Shown piece by piece: positions 1 to 9,219 of a stretch of DNA of 64,000 nt. The stretch lies in contig NZ_JANBVS010000013.1 of the NCBI RefSeq assembly GCF_024586915.1, positions 62,001 to 126,000 on the forward strand, given 5' to 3'. Each line of letters opens with the position of its first letter. The first letter of the stretch is position 1. The DNA comes from Bradyrhizobium sp. SRS-191. GTDB lineage: Bacteria > Pseudomonadota > Alphaproteobacteria > Rhizobiales > Xanthobacteraceae. The notes beneath the pieces are model-generated. The model made no database searches and was not told the DNA's origin. It worked only from the letters and a program-made list of their open reading frames with translations. The position numbers and the translations under genes were made by a program.

Positions 1-144
1 GCGAGCTATGGCCCTTGGAGAGTTGTGTACTACGCCTGAGGAGGTCTGATATCGTGGAACGGACGGGTTCCAGCGCTCGAGGTTATTCGCGACGGGCAGG
101 CAGTGGCGGTGGGGTTGATAAATCGATAGAAAGCCGGTACGCCA

Positions 145-1002
145 TCAACCTCTGAGTAGCCGTCGAAACCGGTCATAGCGGCGTTTCAATGCGTCAGGAC
201 GCGGGGCATATTTGGAGTCTACTGGGGTGCACAGGCGCCGGCCACCCAGCTTTCGATATTCCTCTGCGAGCTTCGGCGAGACTTCGATCGTGAGCCGTGT
301 CGGGTGAATCGCCCAGAGACCCAGATCGAACAATGTATGCCAGTCCGCCCGTAGCAGAAGACCGTTGGCGATCTCGTAACGGCCTCGATTTCTCATGCCG
401 ACGATGTGGGCTGCTTCGAGGACGTTAGTCTCGGCGCAGCCGGTGACGGCACATTGTCCGCTATAAGCTGCCATCAGGTCTCGTCGAAATGGCGTTTGAC
501 CTCTACGCTCGATGATCGAGCGGTTGATGCGTTTGGTCTCCGCCGGCGCAGTGAAGCCGGCCGGAACCTTTTCGACCTCGACGTCATCAAGCAGCTTGTA
601 GGCGCTAGACGGCGCTGGTCGGGTACGGCTGATCACCTTCATCACCTGAAGGACTTTCACCGTTTCTGGCCGAAGTTCGAAAACGGTCCAGCGGGTTCGC
701 CGAAAGTCTTCGACGACATCAAGATTGACCAGGAGGCCGGAATAGAATGGCTTTCTGCCGGGTCGTTGAAACTCGGATTTGATCCGGCGGGGCATCCGAC
801 TCCAGACCTTCTTTTTCGCAAGCAGGCCGATCCGCAGCCAAACGGACCCGCCGGGCCCATTGCCAATTATCGTCGGTAGGATCTTGACCGGGATATTTGG
901 GTGGCGCCAGATCAAAACCAAGGCTCGTCTCTCGGCTTCCGTTAGTTCCTCAAGCCCAGCTTTTAGACATCTGAAAAGCTCTTCATCAAAATCTTCGGTC
1001 AT
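145..1002 (-). CDS. HNH endonuclease (HNH_2-like), defence-type
   Basis: This is a 285-aa protein with an HNH nuclease fold in its C-terminal half. Visible are a Cys pair in the context GQCAVTGC, then LEAAHI carrying the first conserved His, a NGLLL segment and a downstream DWHTLFDLG segment. This order is typical of the HNH_2 group found in restriction-type proteins. The N-terminal 150 residues contain no domain I recognise and may bind DNA or a partner. It lies 80 bp downstream of an Mrr-like nuclease on the same strand, so the two probably form a small operon divergent from the GHKL/helicase pair. Expected role: cleavage of foreign or modified DNA. The family call is supported by motifs; the biological role is inferred. 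Confidence 0.8.
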   Translation of the reverse strand: MTEDFDEELFRCLKAGLEELTEAERRALVLIWRHPNIPVKILPTIIGNGPGGSVWLRIGLLAKKKVWSRMPRRIKSEFQRPGRKPFYSGLLVNLDVVEDFRRTRWTVFELRPETVKVLQVMKVISRTRPAPSSAYKLLDDVEVEKVPAGFTAPAETKRINRSIIERRGQTPFRRDLMAAYSGQCAVTGCAETNVLEAAHIVGMRNRGRYEIANGLLLRADWHTLFDLGLWAIHPTRLTIEVSPKLAEEYRKLGGRRLCTPVDSKYAPRPDALKRRYDRFRRLLRG

Positions 1003-1084
1003 GTCTGCGCGCTTCAGCGATAGGAATCAACGGGCGAGGTCGTGTCCATCCAATTCGAAGTCATCGTCGGGTGAGCGATTGCGT

Positions 1085-1987
1085 TCAATCCTCGGGTGTA
1101 AGAAAGTAAATCGGCGAGAGCGGCAGGCGTTGCCGCGACTTCTGATCAAGCTTGTCGTAAGCCTCGATCCAAAGCTTCACCAAACGCTCGTCGTCGATCA
1201 GCGTGATCTTTCGGCTCGTTTGCTTGCGAGCTGCATCTTCTGCATCTCGCGTGAAACCTCCCACGGAAACGTAGAGGCCGACATCGCCGCTATCGACGAC
1301 CGCGAGAAACGAATTCAAGGTCTGCAGGTCGATTCTCTGAGAACCACCCTTAACCTGAACCTTGATCCGCGGTGTCTGCGTTCCCAGTGGGTCAGTGTGC
1401 GCGATAATGTCGATCCCGCCGTCCTTGCCCGGTGGAGAGACCCACGCAATGTGATATCCGAGCGCCTTCAGAAGGCCGGCAACTAGATCCTGCAAGTCAT
1501 AGGGCGGCAGCGCGCGCAAGTGGGCCTCGATTTCGCTCCAGGCCTGCTCATCAGCTTTCTCATAGGTGATGCTGGCATCGACAGTCGCAGACTCTGCTGG
1601 CGTGAGCTCTTCCAGGCTCTTGGCTTGGGGCGCGGTCGGTGCGCTGGCCTTCCACTCACGATACAATTGAAGGGCCTTGCGATAGAAGGCCTCTGGATCA
1701 GGAAAGTCCTTGAACGCCTTCTTTCCCGCTTCCGTAACAGACCAGATGCCTCGGTTCTTTACGAGCCAGCCGGCCTTGACGCAATCGATCGTGGCAAAGC
1801 GGACGATTTTCTCAAACCGGGGCGTTCCGGTGGTCTCATACAATCCGGCCTCATATGGGGTCAGATTGACGGATGCTGCGAGCTGCTTGAGGGCGGCTCC
1901 GGCTTGGAGGCCTTCGGGATGAGCCTGAAGTATTTCGAACAATTTGCGCAGATGCGACCCAGTGCGTGGGATTGTAATCTCAGGCAT
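1085..1987 (-). CDS. Mrr-family restriction endonuclease
   Basis: The product is about 300 aa. The C-terminal domain shows the PD-(D/E)XK-type Mrr catalytic layout: a helix with DLQDLVAGLLKALGY, then the Asp in GGIDIIA and the Q-x-K strand IKVQVKGG. The N-terminal portion (residues about 1-90) resembles the winged-helix Mrr_N domain, which recognises modified DNA. I place the start at the ATG at 1987 (MPEITIPRTG), because upstream codons as far as 2305 read as low-quality sequence. An alternative ATG lies at 2062. Mrr enzymes are type IV restriction enzymes that cut methylated DNA. The gene is followed by the HNH gene on the same strand and is divergent from the GHKL ATPase gene. Confidence 0.85.
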   Translation of the reverse strand: MPEITIPRTGSHLRKLFEILQAHPEGLQAGAALKQLAASVNLTPYEAGLYETTGTPRFEKIVRFATIDCVKAGWLVKNRGIWSVTEAGKKAFKDFPDPEAFYRKALQLYREWKASAPTAPQAKSLEELTPAESATVDASITYEKADEQAWSEIEAHLRALPPYDLQDLVAGLLKALGYHIAWVSPPGKDGGIDIIAHTDPLGTQTPRIKVQVKGGSQRIDLQTLNSFLAVVDSGDVGLYVSVGGFTRDAEDAARKQTSRKITLIDDERLVKLWIEAYDKLDQKSRQRLPLSPIYFLTPED

Positions 1988-2319
1988 TTCTCTTCCCTTT
2001 AGCACAGCACGCGCGATGGCATTCAATAGCGACCGATTCTGCTCTTCTGGCAAGTGGCTCATGGAGCGCTGCTGCAGTGCGACACGGCACTCCCGGCGCC
2101 TTGCGTCCGAAATAGCTCGGGCAGACAGACGCCCCTGTGCGTCGTTTTGCGGAAGGTCTATTCGCCTGTTCTGGTTGAGCCAGGTGCTTCGCTTGCGGTA
2201 ACGGTCGAAGCGTGGAGAGCTCCCCGCGGTGCGACGATGTTCACCGCTGTAAAGGTCGGAGCTTGCTAGATAGCCAGCATCTCTTGGTTGTAGAACGGGC
2301 GTCATAAGCCTTTTTGTAA

Positions 2320-3381
2320 TTGACGATTACGAGGATTTCTGTTCCGATTTCCATGGGCTGGGAGGCAAAATTGTTAATTGAAGTACCCGGTTGGGAGGAG
2401 CCGGTTAGGGCTCTCGAATTTGGAACCACGCTCGGAGGTGTGGAAGAAGCACCATTCTACAAGCTCGACTTTGCAAGGGTTGGCTTTGCGACACCTGGAT
2501 GGATGCTAATTATAGGAAATGCGCTTCGCCAGTTTAGGCAGGCGCGCCCGAATGCGAAGCGACAAGCCATAAATTTTAAGCACTTGGGCTACGCAGCACA
2601 CGTTGGCTTCTTCCAGTATTTTGGCATGGAGTACGGTCAAGCGCCTGCCCAAGCTCCTGGCAGCAACACTTATGTACCGATTACGGAGGTTAGCGTAGCT
2701 GAACTGCGAAACGCAGCCGCTGAGAAATCTCTCCAAGTCGGAGAGCTAATCGAAGAGGATGCGCAGCGGTTAGCGCGCCTTTTGACCCAGCTCGATAATG
2801 GCGATACCGTCGAGACATTAACCTATTCGATCCGCGAGATCGTCAGAAATGTTGTCGAACACAGCGGTTCACAATCCTATTCGATAGCAGCGCAGTACTG
2901 GCCGGGGAAGAATTCCGCAGAGCTTGCGGTTTCTGATAGCGGCTGTGGGATCCTAGAATCTTTGAAGGAAAATCCGAAGCTCCAGGTCGGCAGCGATTTG
3001 GATGCTCTGAAGCTGTCGCTCCTGCCTGGCATTTCCTCGAAAGCGTGGCGTCGACGAAATTCAGCTGACGCGTGGGCTAATAGCGGCTACGGACTGTTTA
3101 TGACGCAGCGCCTGTGCTCACTTGGTGGCGAGTTTGCATTGCTGAGCGGTTCAGCTGGTATGCGGATCGTCGGGACGGAAACCTCGACAGTCAAGTGTAA
3201 GATGGCGGGCACCACTGTGATTTTGAGGATCGACGCGGGCAAAGTCTCAAATCTTTCGAAGCGACTTGCCGAATTTCGTGACGATGGTGCCAGGCTTGCT
3301 AAGCTTGTCGGAGGCGCCAGCACGTTGGGGCCGTCTCTCGCTTCTCAAGTTCTAAAGCCAACGACAAAGCCGGGTCATTGA
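2320..3381 (+). CDS. GHKL-fold ATPase (histidine-kinase-like ATP-binding protein)
   Basis: A protein of up to 353 aa. The Bergerat ATP-binding elements are visible in the C-terminal half: an N-box with REIVRNVVEHS, a G1 box with DSGCGI, and a G2-like segment GYGLFMTQRL. No DHp phosphoacceptor, receiver or membrane segment is seen, so this is not a normal sensor kinase. The N-terminal 130 residues are unrecognised. The start is uncertain: the longest reading begins with TTG at 2320, and an ATG lies at 2353. The stop overlaps the start region of the helicase gene, so the two are probably translationally coupled. A stand-alone GHKL ATPase next to a helicase inside a nuclease cluster suggests an ATP-driven defence complex; that role is inference. 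Confidence 0.7.
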   Translation: MTITRISVPISMGWEAKLLIEVPGWEEPVRALEFGTTLGGVEEAPFYKLDFARVGFATPGWMLIIGNALRQFRQARPNAKRQAINFKHLGYAAHVGFFQYFGMEYGQAPAQAPGSNTYVPITEVSVAELRNAAAEKSLQVGELIEEDAQRLARLLTQLDNGDTVETLTYSIREIVRNVVEHSGSQSYSIAAQYWPGKNSAELAVSDSGCGILESLKENPKLQVGSDLDALKLSLLPGISSKAWRRRNSADAWANSGYGLFMTQRLCSLGGEFALLSGSAGMRIVGTETSTVKCKMAGTTVILRIDAGKVSNLSKRLAEFRDDGARLAKLVGGASTLGPSLASQVLKPTTKPGH

Positions 3382-3383
3382 CT

Positions 3384-5966
3384 ATGAAGTCTCGATTTGA
3401 GGAAGTGATATCAGCCGGATTAGTTAGCGTCGTTGAGGCGATCCATATTGCGCCCCGAGCCGAACGCTTACTGCCGATCCCGCCCGAGTTTTCCGGAGGC
3501 GTAATCGGACAATGGCTGGATAAGCAAGTCGCAAAGAACGGCTCTCTTTGGCGTCACCAAAGCTTGGCGCTGGAATCGATTGGTGATGGCTTAAACGTCG
3601 TTGTGTCAACTGGAACAGCTTCGGGAAAGTCGCTTATTTTCCAGGCAGCAATTGCAAAGGAGCTGACTGAGGGAGACGGAAAAGCCATCGTGCTATATCC
3701 CCTGAAGGCGTTGCTGTCTGATCAGCTTGCGCGGTGGAAGAAGCTGGCTGCCGAACTTGGGTTACCAGAGAATGCCGTGGCGGAATTGCACGGGCAGGTT
3801 CTCGCTGATGAGCGCATCGATGCGGTGAAGTCGGCCCGAGTGCTGGTTGCCACACCCGACGTGTTGCAGGCCTGGTTTATGCGCCAGGTGTCTGCACCAG
3901 CGTTTAGAAGTCTGCTGTGTTTGACAAAGTATATCGTGTTGGATGAAGCCCACGTCTACGAATCGGTTTTCGGCAGCAATGTCGCTTATCTCCTCAGGAG
4001 GTTTCTTGCGGCGCGAAGGCGAGCTTCCAGAGAAATGGGCGTAAGCCGGCACCTCCAAATTATTGCAGCAACGGCTACGATCGCTGATCCGTGCGAACAC
4101 CTTGAAAAGCTGACCGGCTGGCCTTTCGCTGGAATTGGGGAAGATGAGGATGGCGCACCGACATTTGGGCGGACGCTATACCACATAGAAGGGCCTGATA
4201 CGTCTGGTCCCGCAGAATCGTTTTTATCAGATCTCATTTCGCGGGTGATCAGCGGGACAAGCACTGACGGATCTTTCATAGCCTTCCACAATTCTCGCCA
4301 GGGTGTGGAGCGGATAGCACGATCTATAGACCAAGATGACGTATTGCCCTATCGCAGTGGGTACGAATTGGACGATCGGGCGAAAATTGAGCGAGCGCTT
4401 CGTAGCGGTGCCCTGCGAGGTGTAATCTCGACTTCTGCGCTAGAACTGGGGATCGACGTTGCGCAGTTCAGGCTCGGGCTTAACCTTGGAGTTCCGCAAT
4501 CAAAGAAAGCCTTTCGGCAGCGGCTCGGCCGGGTCGGGCGAGCTGCTCACGGCTGTTTTGCAGTTATCGCCCCTCGGCTTGCTTTTGCACGCTACGGAAC
4601 CTCATTTCAGGATTATTATGATGGCTCGGTCGAACCGTCGCATCTATATCTCAGCAACCGATTTATTCAGTTCGCTCACGCCCGGTGTTTGGTTGACGAG
4701 TCGGAGTCTTTGGGAAATGACACAAAGGGCTTACCGCCCGGCGTTTCGTGGCCTGAGAGCTTCGAGAAAGTCTATGAGGTTGCTCGACCGGGAGCCCGAC
4801 GTCCGCGAGAATTCGATTATATAGCTCAGCTCGGAGCGGACTCGCCCCACTACAATTACCCCCTGCGGCAGGTCGGAGAGGCTAGCTATAAGATCAGGGA
4901 GGGCAGCAAGGATTTCAGCGAGTCAATCGGTGATATTGCCCTCAATCAAGCAATACGCGAAGCGTACCCTGGAGCCTTATATTTGCATCTTCGTCGGCCG
5001 ACGAAAGTCGTCGAGTGGCGGTCATCTTCGTTCGATCGCACGATTCGGATTGAGTCAGCACGGAGTATGGCTCCTACGAGACCGATTCTGAAGAAGACCG
5101 TGAACGTCAGTCTGAATCCAGAGGAAATTGTTGCCGGCCGGCTGCTCACCGGGACGTCGGGTGCAATCGCTGAAATCAATGTTCAGGTGAACGAATCGGT
5201 GGAGGGGTTTTCTATCGGAGGAAAGAGCTTTCTGTATCGAGACCTACGGTCGCAAGATCCTCGTATGACGCGCAAGCAGAGAGAATTTCGCTCAACCGGT
5301 GTGCTGATCAAGATATCCGAACCGTGGTTTGCTGGTACGGGGCCGCAAGCTAATACGCGCTCGAGTATAGCAGAAGGTCTGAAGCAGCTATTGCTCAGAG
5401 AGAAGAGTATCTCGCCAAACGATATTGACTGTGCTCACACGAATATCGCCTTCTACGTTGATGGAGCGCCCAGGAGGGCGACGGACACAATCGTGATTTA
5501 CGACAGCATCTATGGTGGTCTGAGGCTTACTGAGCCTCTTTACGCAGAATTCCGGGATTATCTCGCGATGCTTGAGAAGGGAGCCCAGCTTGCCGGCCAA
5601 AACGCGTTCATCGATACAGATACCGTCTCAAGGCTGCGAGACTGGTTTAATGCGCTTGCGCCGGGAGTTGCTGCGATCACAGGGGCGCCTGTAGCGGCTG
5701 ACGGAGAGTATCTAATCTACGCTCCGGGCAGTGAGGTTGCCTTGCTACACCAGGGTGTTCTAGTCGATCGCGTTTTGCGAAGGCCGAAGCTCATGCCCAT
5801 GGGGGAGTCGATCATGCTTATGTATAGCTATGAAAACGGAAACAGAGGAGGTGCATGGATTCCACACGACCAGATACAAGCAATTGGACAAAATTGGCAT
5901 TATGCGTTTTGGAACCCCGTGACTGATGAGATCAGGGACGCTGACGCCGCCGACGGCGCGTTCTAA
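3384..5966 (+). CDS. DEAD/DEAH-box superfamily 2 helicase, MrfA/DUF1998-like
   Basis: A protein of about 860 aa. RecA domain 1 carries Walker A (STGTASGKS), LYPLKAL, motif II LDEAH and motif III AATATI. RecA domain 2 carries the ISTSALELGID segment and motif VI QRLGRVGRAAHG. The long C-terminal part ends with a TIVIYDSIYGG segment like that of DUF1998 helicases (MrfA/YprA and DISARM/Druantia-type proteins). The four-Cys cluster common in that domain is not obvious here. The ATG at 3384 is chosen; a TTG at 3378 would also be in frame. It overlaps or abuts the GHKL gene, so the two probably form one functional unit. Function in phage defence or DNA repair is inferred from the nuclease neighbours. 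Confidence 0.8.
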   Translation: MKSRFEEVISAGLVSVVEAIHIAPRAERLLPIPPEFSGGVIGQWLDKQVAKNGSLWRHQSLALESIGDGLNVVVSTGTASGKSLIFQAAIAKELTEGDGKAIVLYPLKALLSDQLARWKKLAAELGLPENAVAELHGQVLADERIDAVKSARVLVATPDVLQAWFMRQVSAPAFRSLLCLTKYIVLDEAHVYESVFGSNVAYLLRRFLAARRRASREMGVSRHLQIIAATATIADPCEHLEKLTGWPFAGIGEDEDGAPTFGRTLYHIEGPDTSGPAESFLSDLISRVISGTSTDGSFIAFHNSRQGVERIARSIDQDDVLPYRSGYELDDRAKIERALRSGALRGVISTSALELGIDVAQFRLGLNLGVPQSKKAFRQRLGRVGRAAHGCFAVIAPRLAFARYGTSFQDYYDGSVEPSHLYLSNRFIQFAHARCLVDESESLGNDTKGLPPGVSWPESFEKVYEVARPGARRPREFDYIAQLGADSPHYNYPLRQVGEASYKIREGSKDFSESIGDIALNQAIREAYPGALYLHLRRPTKVVEWRSSSFDRTIRIESARSMAPTRPILKKTVNVSLNPEEIVAGRLLTGTSGAIAEINVQVNESVEGFSIGGKSFLYRDLRSQDPRMTRKQREFRSTGVLIKISEPWFAGTGPQANTRSSIAEGLKQLLLREKSISPNDIDCAHTNIAFYVDGAPRRATDTIVIYDSIYGGLRLTEPLYAEFRDYLAMLEKGAQLAGQNAFIDTDTVSRLRDWFNALAPGVAAITGAPVAADGEYLIYAPGSEVALLHQGVLVDRVLRRPKLMPMGESIMLMYSYENGNRGGAWIPHDQIQAIGQNWHYAFWNPVTDEIRDADAADGAF

Positions 5967-6380
5967 GTCGGCTTATCTGGAAACGTGAACCATGCACCGT
6001 AGTACAGAGATCGCGGTGTTAAAGCAAAACGTGCCGGTCGAGTAGCGCCGGCAACTGTCTGATTTCGGGTTTAATTGCGGTGTTACTCGGAAGGTTGGGG
6101 GAGACAGCAGAATTCTCGCCACAGCCGATTGTGTCACCGCGCACCGTTCTAGTAGATTCGAATAATTCTCGCATAAGGCAGCGAGCAAACAGATGCGAGA
6201 GTTGCGCATTGAATGCAGGTAACTGCCAATCGAATAAATGCGGTGACGTCTGGTAGACGAGATTGATAGCTTGTTTATATCGCTCGCAAATGGTCTCGGC
6301 CGATTAGCGCGTCATCCTTAAATCGTTGAATGAGGTGAAGGCGGGCTTTGGTATGGGGAATGTAATAAGGCGATGGGGAT
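5967..6380. other. Intergenic, no gene recognised
   Basis: About 410 bp between the helicase gene and the next plus-strand gene. It is more AT-rich than its surroundings and has stops in all frames. I see no convincing RNA gene or repeat. It probably carries the promoter of the gene beginning at 6381. Confidence 0.4.
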
Positions 6381-7166
6381 ATGATGGCCGTGGAGCGGGC
6401 GGACGTTGGCGGGCAGGCCATGGCGCGGCTTGAGGCGGCTGCCGTAGATTTCGCCCGCGCCGAGATCGAGCGGATCGTAGAGTCTGTCATCGACGATCTA
6501 CGCTCTCGACCGGCCTTTGGAACTTTCGGTGACGTCGCGGCTCGGCAGCTGTGGGACGAATATTGCTGGTTTCTGCAGAAAGGCCCATTCGATGATGATT
6601 TGAGCTGGGATAGCGTCCGTCTCGGTTCGCTCTCGACCGCCTACGAAGACGCGGTGCGTGCTGCGATCCAGGCCGAGGTCGAGAAATTGCCCAGGTACGC
6701 TCTCCTGTTTCTAAACCTCGAGGCGATTGAAGGAGCAGCTTACGGCGAGGAGGATATCGGCCGCGCCTGGGACAGTATCGTCGTATCCCGGATCCTCAAT
6801 GACGTAAATGCCCGTGCATCCAACCGCATCCTAGACCTGATCGGACCGGATCGTGAGGATGTGCTGTGCTATCAGATCGAAGGGGCGGGCGAGGTCTGGT
6901 CCATTTTGTCGGACAGGGGCGAAGTGATGGATATCATTGCCAGACATAGTGACGCGCTGCTCGATCCCAAGGGCGACGTTTCAGAGCTGGCCCAGGAGAT
7001 GGTTGAAGCCTTCATGGCGGCTGCTGCTGACGATGATGAGGGGGCGCTGGCTCGCAAGCTACTTGAGCGCTTCGGAGATGAGGTTCGGTCGCTTGTCCGC
7101 GATAAGGATGTGGTGCCATCTTTAATGAGCATGAGGGCTGTACTCCTTGACCGGCTGGATAGGTAG
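6381..7166 (+). CDS. Hypothetical acidic helical protein
   Basis: A 261-aa protein that I do not recognise. It begins with two consecutive ATGs (6381 and 6384). The sequence is rich in Asp, Glu, Ala and Arg with long predicted helical stretches, for example the C-terminal third, which includes AAAADDDEGALARKLLERF. There is no signal peptide and no membrane segment. Codon use is typical of a real high-GC gene. It sits between the helicase and a decayed IS66 copy, so it may be a remaining cargo gene of the accessory region. Function unknown. Confidence 0.55.
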   Translation: MMAVERADVGGQAMARLEAAAVDFARAEIERIVESVIDDLRSRPAFGTFGDVAARQLWDEYCWFLQKGPFDDDLSWDSVRLGSLSTAYEDAVRAAIQAEVEKLPRYALLFLNLEAIEGAAYGEEDIGRAWDSIVVSRILNDVNARASNRILDLIGPDREDVLCYQIEGAGEVWSILSDRGEVMDIIARHSDALLDPKGDVSELAQEMVEAFMAAAADDDEGALARKLLERFGDEVRSLVRDKDVVPSLMSMRAVLLDRLDR

Positions 7167-7233
7167 TCCCGATGATTGTCGAGATACGCTATCCTTTCTT
7201 GTCAGCGGATAGCGCGAAAGCGGTAAGCCCCCG

Positions 7234-7762
7234 ATGACAGCAATCTTGCAGCGGCCGCAGATGGCAGCCGAGCAGGCCAAGGCTATCAAGATCAACGTGC
7301 GCCTGTTCGGACGCCAACATTCCGCCCGCCGAGACCGCTGCCTGAGCACCTGTCGCGCGAGCGCAGCGTGTATCCGGCGCCGACCAGTTGCTCGTGCTGC
7401 GGCGGCGACAGGCTGCGAAGATCGGTGAGGATGTGACGGAGATCCTGGAGCTCGTGCCGCGAGAGTGCAAGGTGATCCAGCATGCGCGCGAGAAGTTCTC
7501 CTGCCGGGCCTGCGAGGTGATCAGCCGGCCGCCCGGGGCCATTCCATCCGATCTCATGTGGACGTGCCAGGCGCGTCTGTGGCGCACATCCTGTTCGCCA
7601 AGTACGGGCTTCACCTGCCGTTCAATCGGCAGAGCGGAACTTACGTGGATGAGGGCGTGACGCTGGAGGCTCGACGCTGGCCGATTAGGTCGGCGCGCCG
7701 GCTGCGATGTTGATGCCTCTGGTCGAGGCGACCAGGCGCATGTCCTGGCAGGCGAGCGCTAA
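7234..7762 (+). pseudogene. IS66-family transposase (TnpC) remnant
   Basis: Pieces of an IS66 transposase are readable in successive frames. There is a Cys-rich zinc-finger segment (SCSCCGGDRL, then EDVTEILELVPRE and KFSCRACEVIS), then AHILFAKYGLHLPFNRQS, then MLMPLVEA, and finally HVLAGER near 7740-7760. At least three frameshifts break the reading, one near 7420 and others near 7560 and 7690. The catalytic DDE portion is missing. This is a decayed insertion, not an active element, and it indicates past mobile-element traffic in the region. Confidence 0.75.
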
Positions 7763-8304
7763 AGCACTTTCGCGCGCTCAGTGCAGCTCGATGCCTGCGA
7801 GCGCGGCCCCGCTAGAGCGAAGAACAAGCCACCAAGAATTCGAACCTTTCCCGCGGGGGACCAGCGGTCTACCCAGTGGTACGTGTCGTTACGCCAGCCT
7901 TCGATCAACCATTGCGCACCGTCAAGTCCAGTTCTCTCGTCGGTGGGATTAAGCGACCAAAAGCACGAGATCGTCAGGGCTTGCTGCAGCTTCTCCCAGT
8001 CCTCCGGCGAGTGCGTGGATAAGACAGCCGGCCCCTTTCGGTATAGGCGTGAGCGGCCTAGCACGCGGGAGCGCAGTTCAACTAAGTCGTCTCGCCGCGC
8101 AATATCGACAAGCGCAGCTCCATTGAAGCTGCTCGCCCAGAGAAATCGATAACCCTCGGATTCCGTTTCTCGAAACCGACACATCGGCGGTTCGTCCCTG
8201 AGGAGATCCGATTGCACCCGGCAACAGTCGAAGCGGTGTGGTTCTATCCCAGAGCCTTGTTTTGGTGAGGTCTTTTGAAAAGGGCAGGCGTTTGGAAGTT
8301 TCAT
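7759..8304 (-). CDS. Conserved hypothetical protein
   Basis: A 181-aa reading frame. Its middle looks like a family of uncharacterised bacterial proteins: a YRFLW segment near residue 52, then a stretch ending GLDGAQWLIEGWR, then YHWVDRWSP and a final leucine-rich helix. I recognise the sequence pattern but know of no function. The first 40 residues are less convincing; an internal ATG at 8184 is an alternative start. The 3' end touches the IS66 remnant, so the C-terminus may have been altered. There is no signal peptide or membrane segment. Confidence 0.5.
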   Translation of the reverse strand: MKLPNACPFQKTSPKQGSGIEPHRFDCCRVQSDLLRDEPPMCRFRETESEGYRFLWASSFNGAALVDIARRDDLVELRSRVLGRSRLYRKGPAVLSTHSPEDWEKLQQALTISCFWSLNPTDERTGLDGAQWLIEGWRNDTYHWVDRWSPAGKVRILGGLFFALAGPRSQASSCTERAKVL

Positions 8305-8342
8305 TCACAATGCTCTTGCTTGGCGCGGCCGAGGCTTATTGT

Positions 8343-8606
8343 CTGGTTACGCGTAACCACCGTTTGAATGGGGGTACAAATAGGCATCTCGTCCGAGCAT
8401 CTGCCGGAGTGCGAACCGGGCTCAGGCGGCAAAGCTGCCATGCCGAGCGAGCCTTCGCTCAAGGACAGCGGCCAAGAACGGTGAAAGCTCCACGCGTCTT
8501 CCGCGAGAGACGCCCCTGACCGGGTGTTAATGCTTACCGGGGCCAATTCCCGCGCCATCCGTCCTTACGGAGCGGAACTGCCCGGCCAAGGTGAGAGGAT
8601 GAGATA
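8343..8606. repeat. Diverged direct repeat, copy 1
   Basis: This non-coding segment begins with a perfect 14-bp palindrome and ends with a conserved block around TTAATGCTTACCGGGG and CGCCATCCGTCCTTACG. The same order of elements recurs about 442 bp downstream, with a diverged middle. No gene is visible in it. Confidence 0.75.
8345..8358. repeat. Perfect 14-bp palindrome
   Basis: GGTTACGCGTAACC is its own reverse complement. It occurs at the left end of direct-repeat copy 1 and again at the left end of copy 2. A protein-binding site (operator, recombination or replication site) is possible, but this is not shown. Confidence 0.7.
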
Positions 8607-8785
8607 TTTGATAGGGGCGCCGTGGTCAAGAAACCGAAGCCCGCCTAGAACTGTCTCGTCGCTCCGCAGATTGGCTGCCGTCGGCGTCGGCAACTTCACC
8701 TCCTGCAGCGATCACGATCGCATTGGACGCCGATGCGCCAGGGTCGCGTGTCGCTGGTGGAGCTCAGGCGGCGATCGCGATCTTC

Positions 8786-9036
8786 CTGGTTACGCGTAAC
8801 CACTCTTGCGCACGAACCGATATGCCGCCGCGCCACTGCCAGTGCCTCCACGTGGCTGAAGCGGGAAGGTTGATCTCGCGATCCTGAGCACGTCTTTGGC
8901 CGTTCGAGACCAGCGGCCAGGAACAGTGAACGATAGCGCTTGTTTCGAGAAACGCCCTTGACCGGACCTTAATGCTTACCGGGGACAATTCCCGCGCCAT
9001 CCGTCCTTACGAAGCGGAACTACCCGGCCAAGGGCG
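8786..9036. repeat. Diverged direct repeat, copy 2
   Basis: This is the second copy of the segment at 8343-8606. It has the same palindrome at its left end and the same conserved block at its right end, offset by 442-443 bp, while the central 150 bp are only loosely similar. That pattern suggests selection on the two ends rather than a recent duplication. Confidence 0.75.
8788..8801. repeat. Perfect 14-bp palindrome, second copy
   Basis: Identical to the palindrome at 8345-8358. A partial version, GGTTACGCGT, occurs at 9822-9831. Confidence 0.7.
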
Positions 9037-9219
9037 TGTAGGCACGATATTCCGCCGTGACGACGTGATCAAGGCCTTGCCGCGTCGTCAGCGATCCTTT
9101 GAAGCGACTATTAGGCGAGAACGCCACTCCGTGCTCCTGCATCTGCAGGACACAGCGTAAACATGGCTGCGCAGGTTGGTTAGGTGCTGCCGCGCGATCG
9201 TGGTTGTGAGGCGCGACGG

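Noticed and set aside
2320..3381. Sensor histidine kinase
   Set aside because: Only the GHKL ATPase elements are visible. There is no phosphoacceptor His domain, sensor or receiver.
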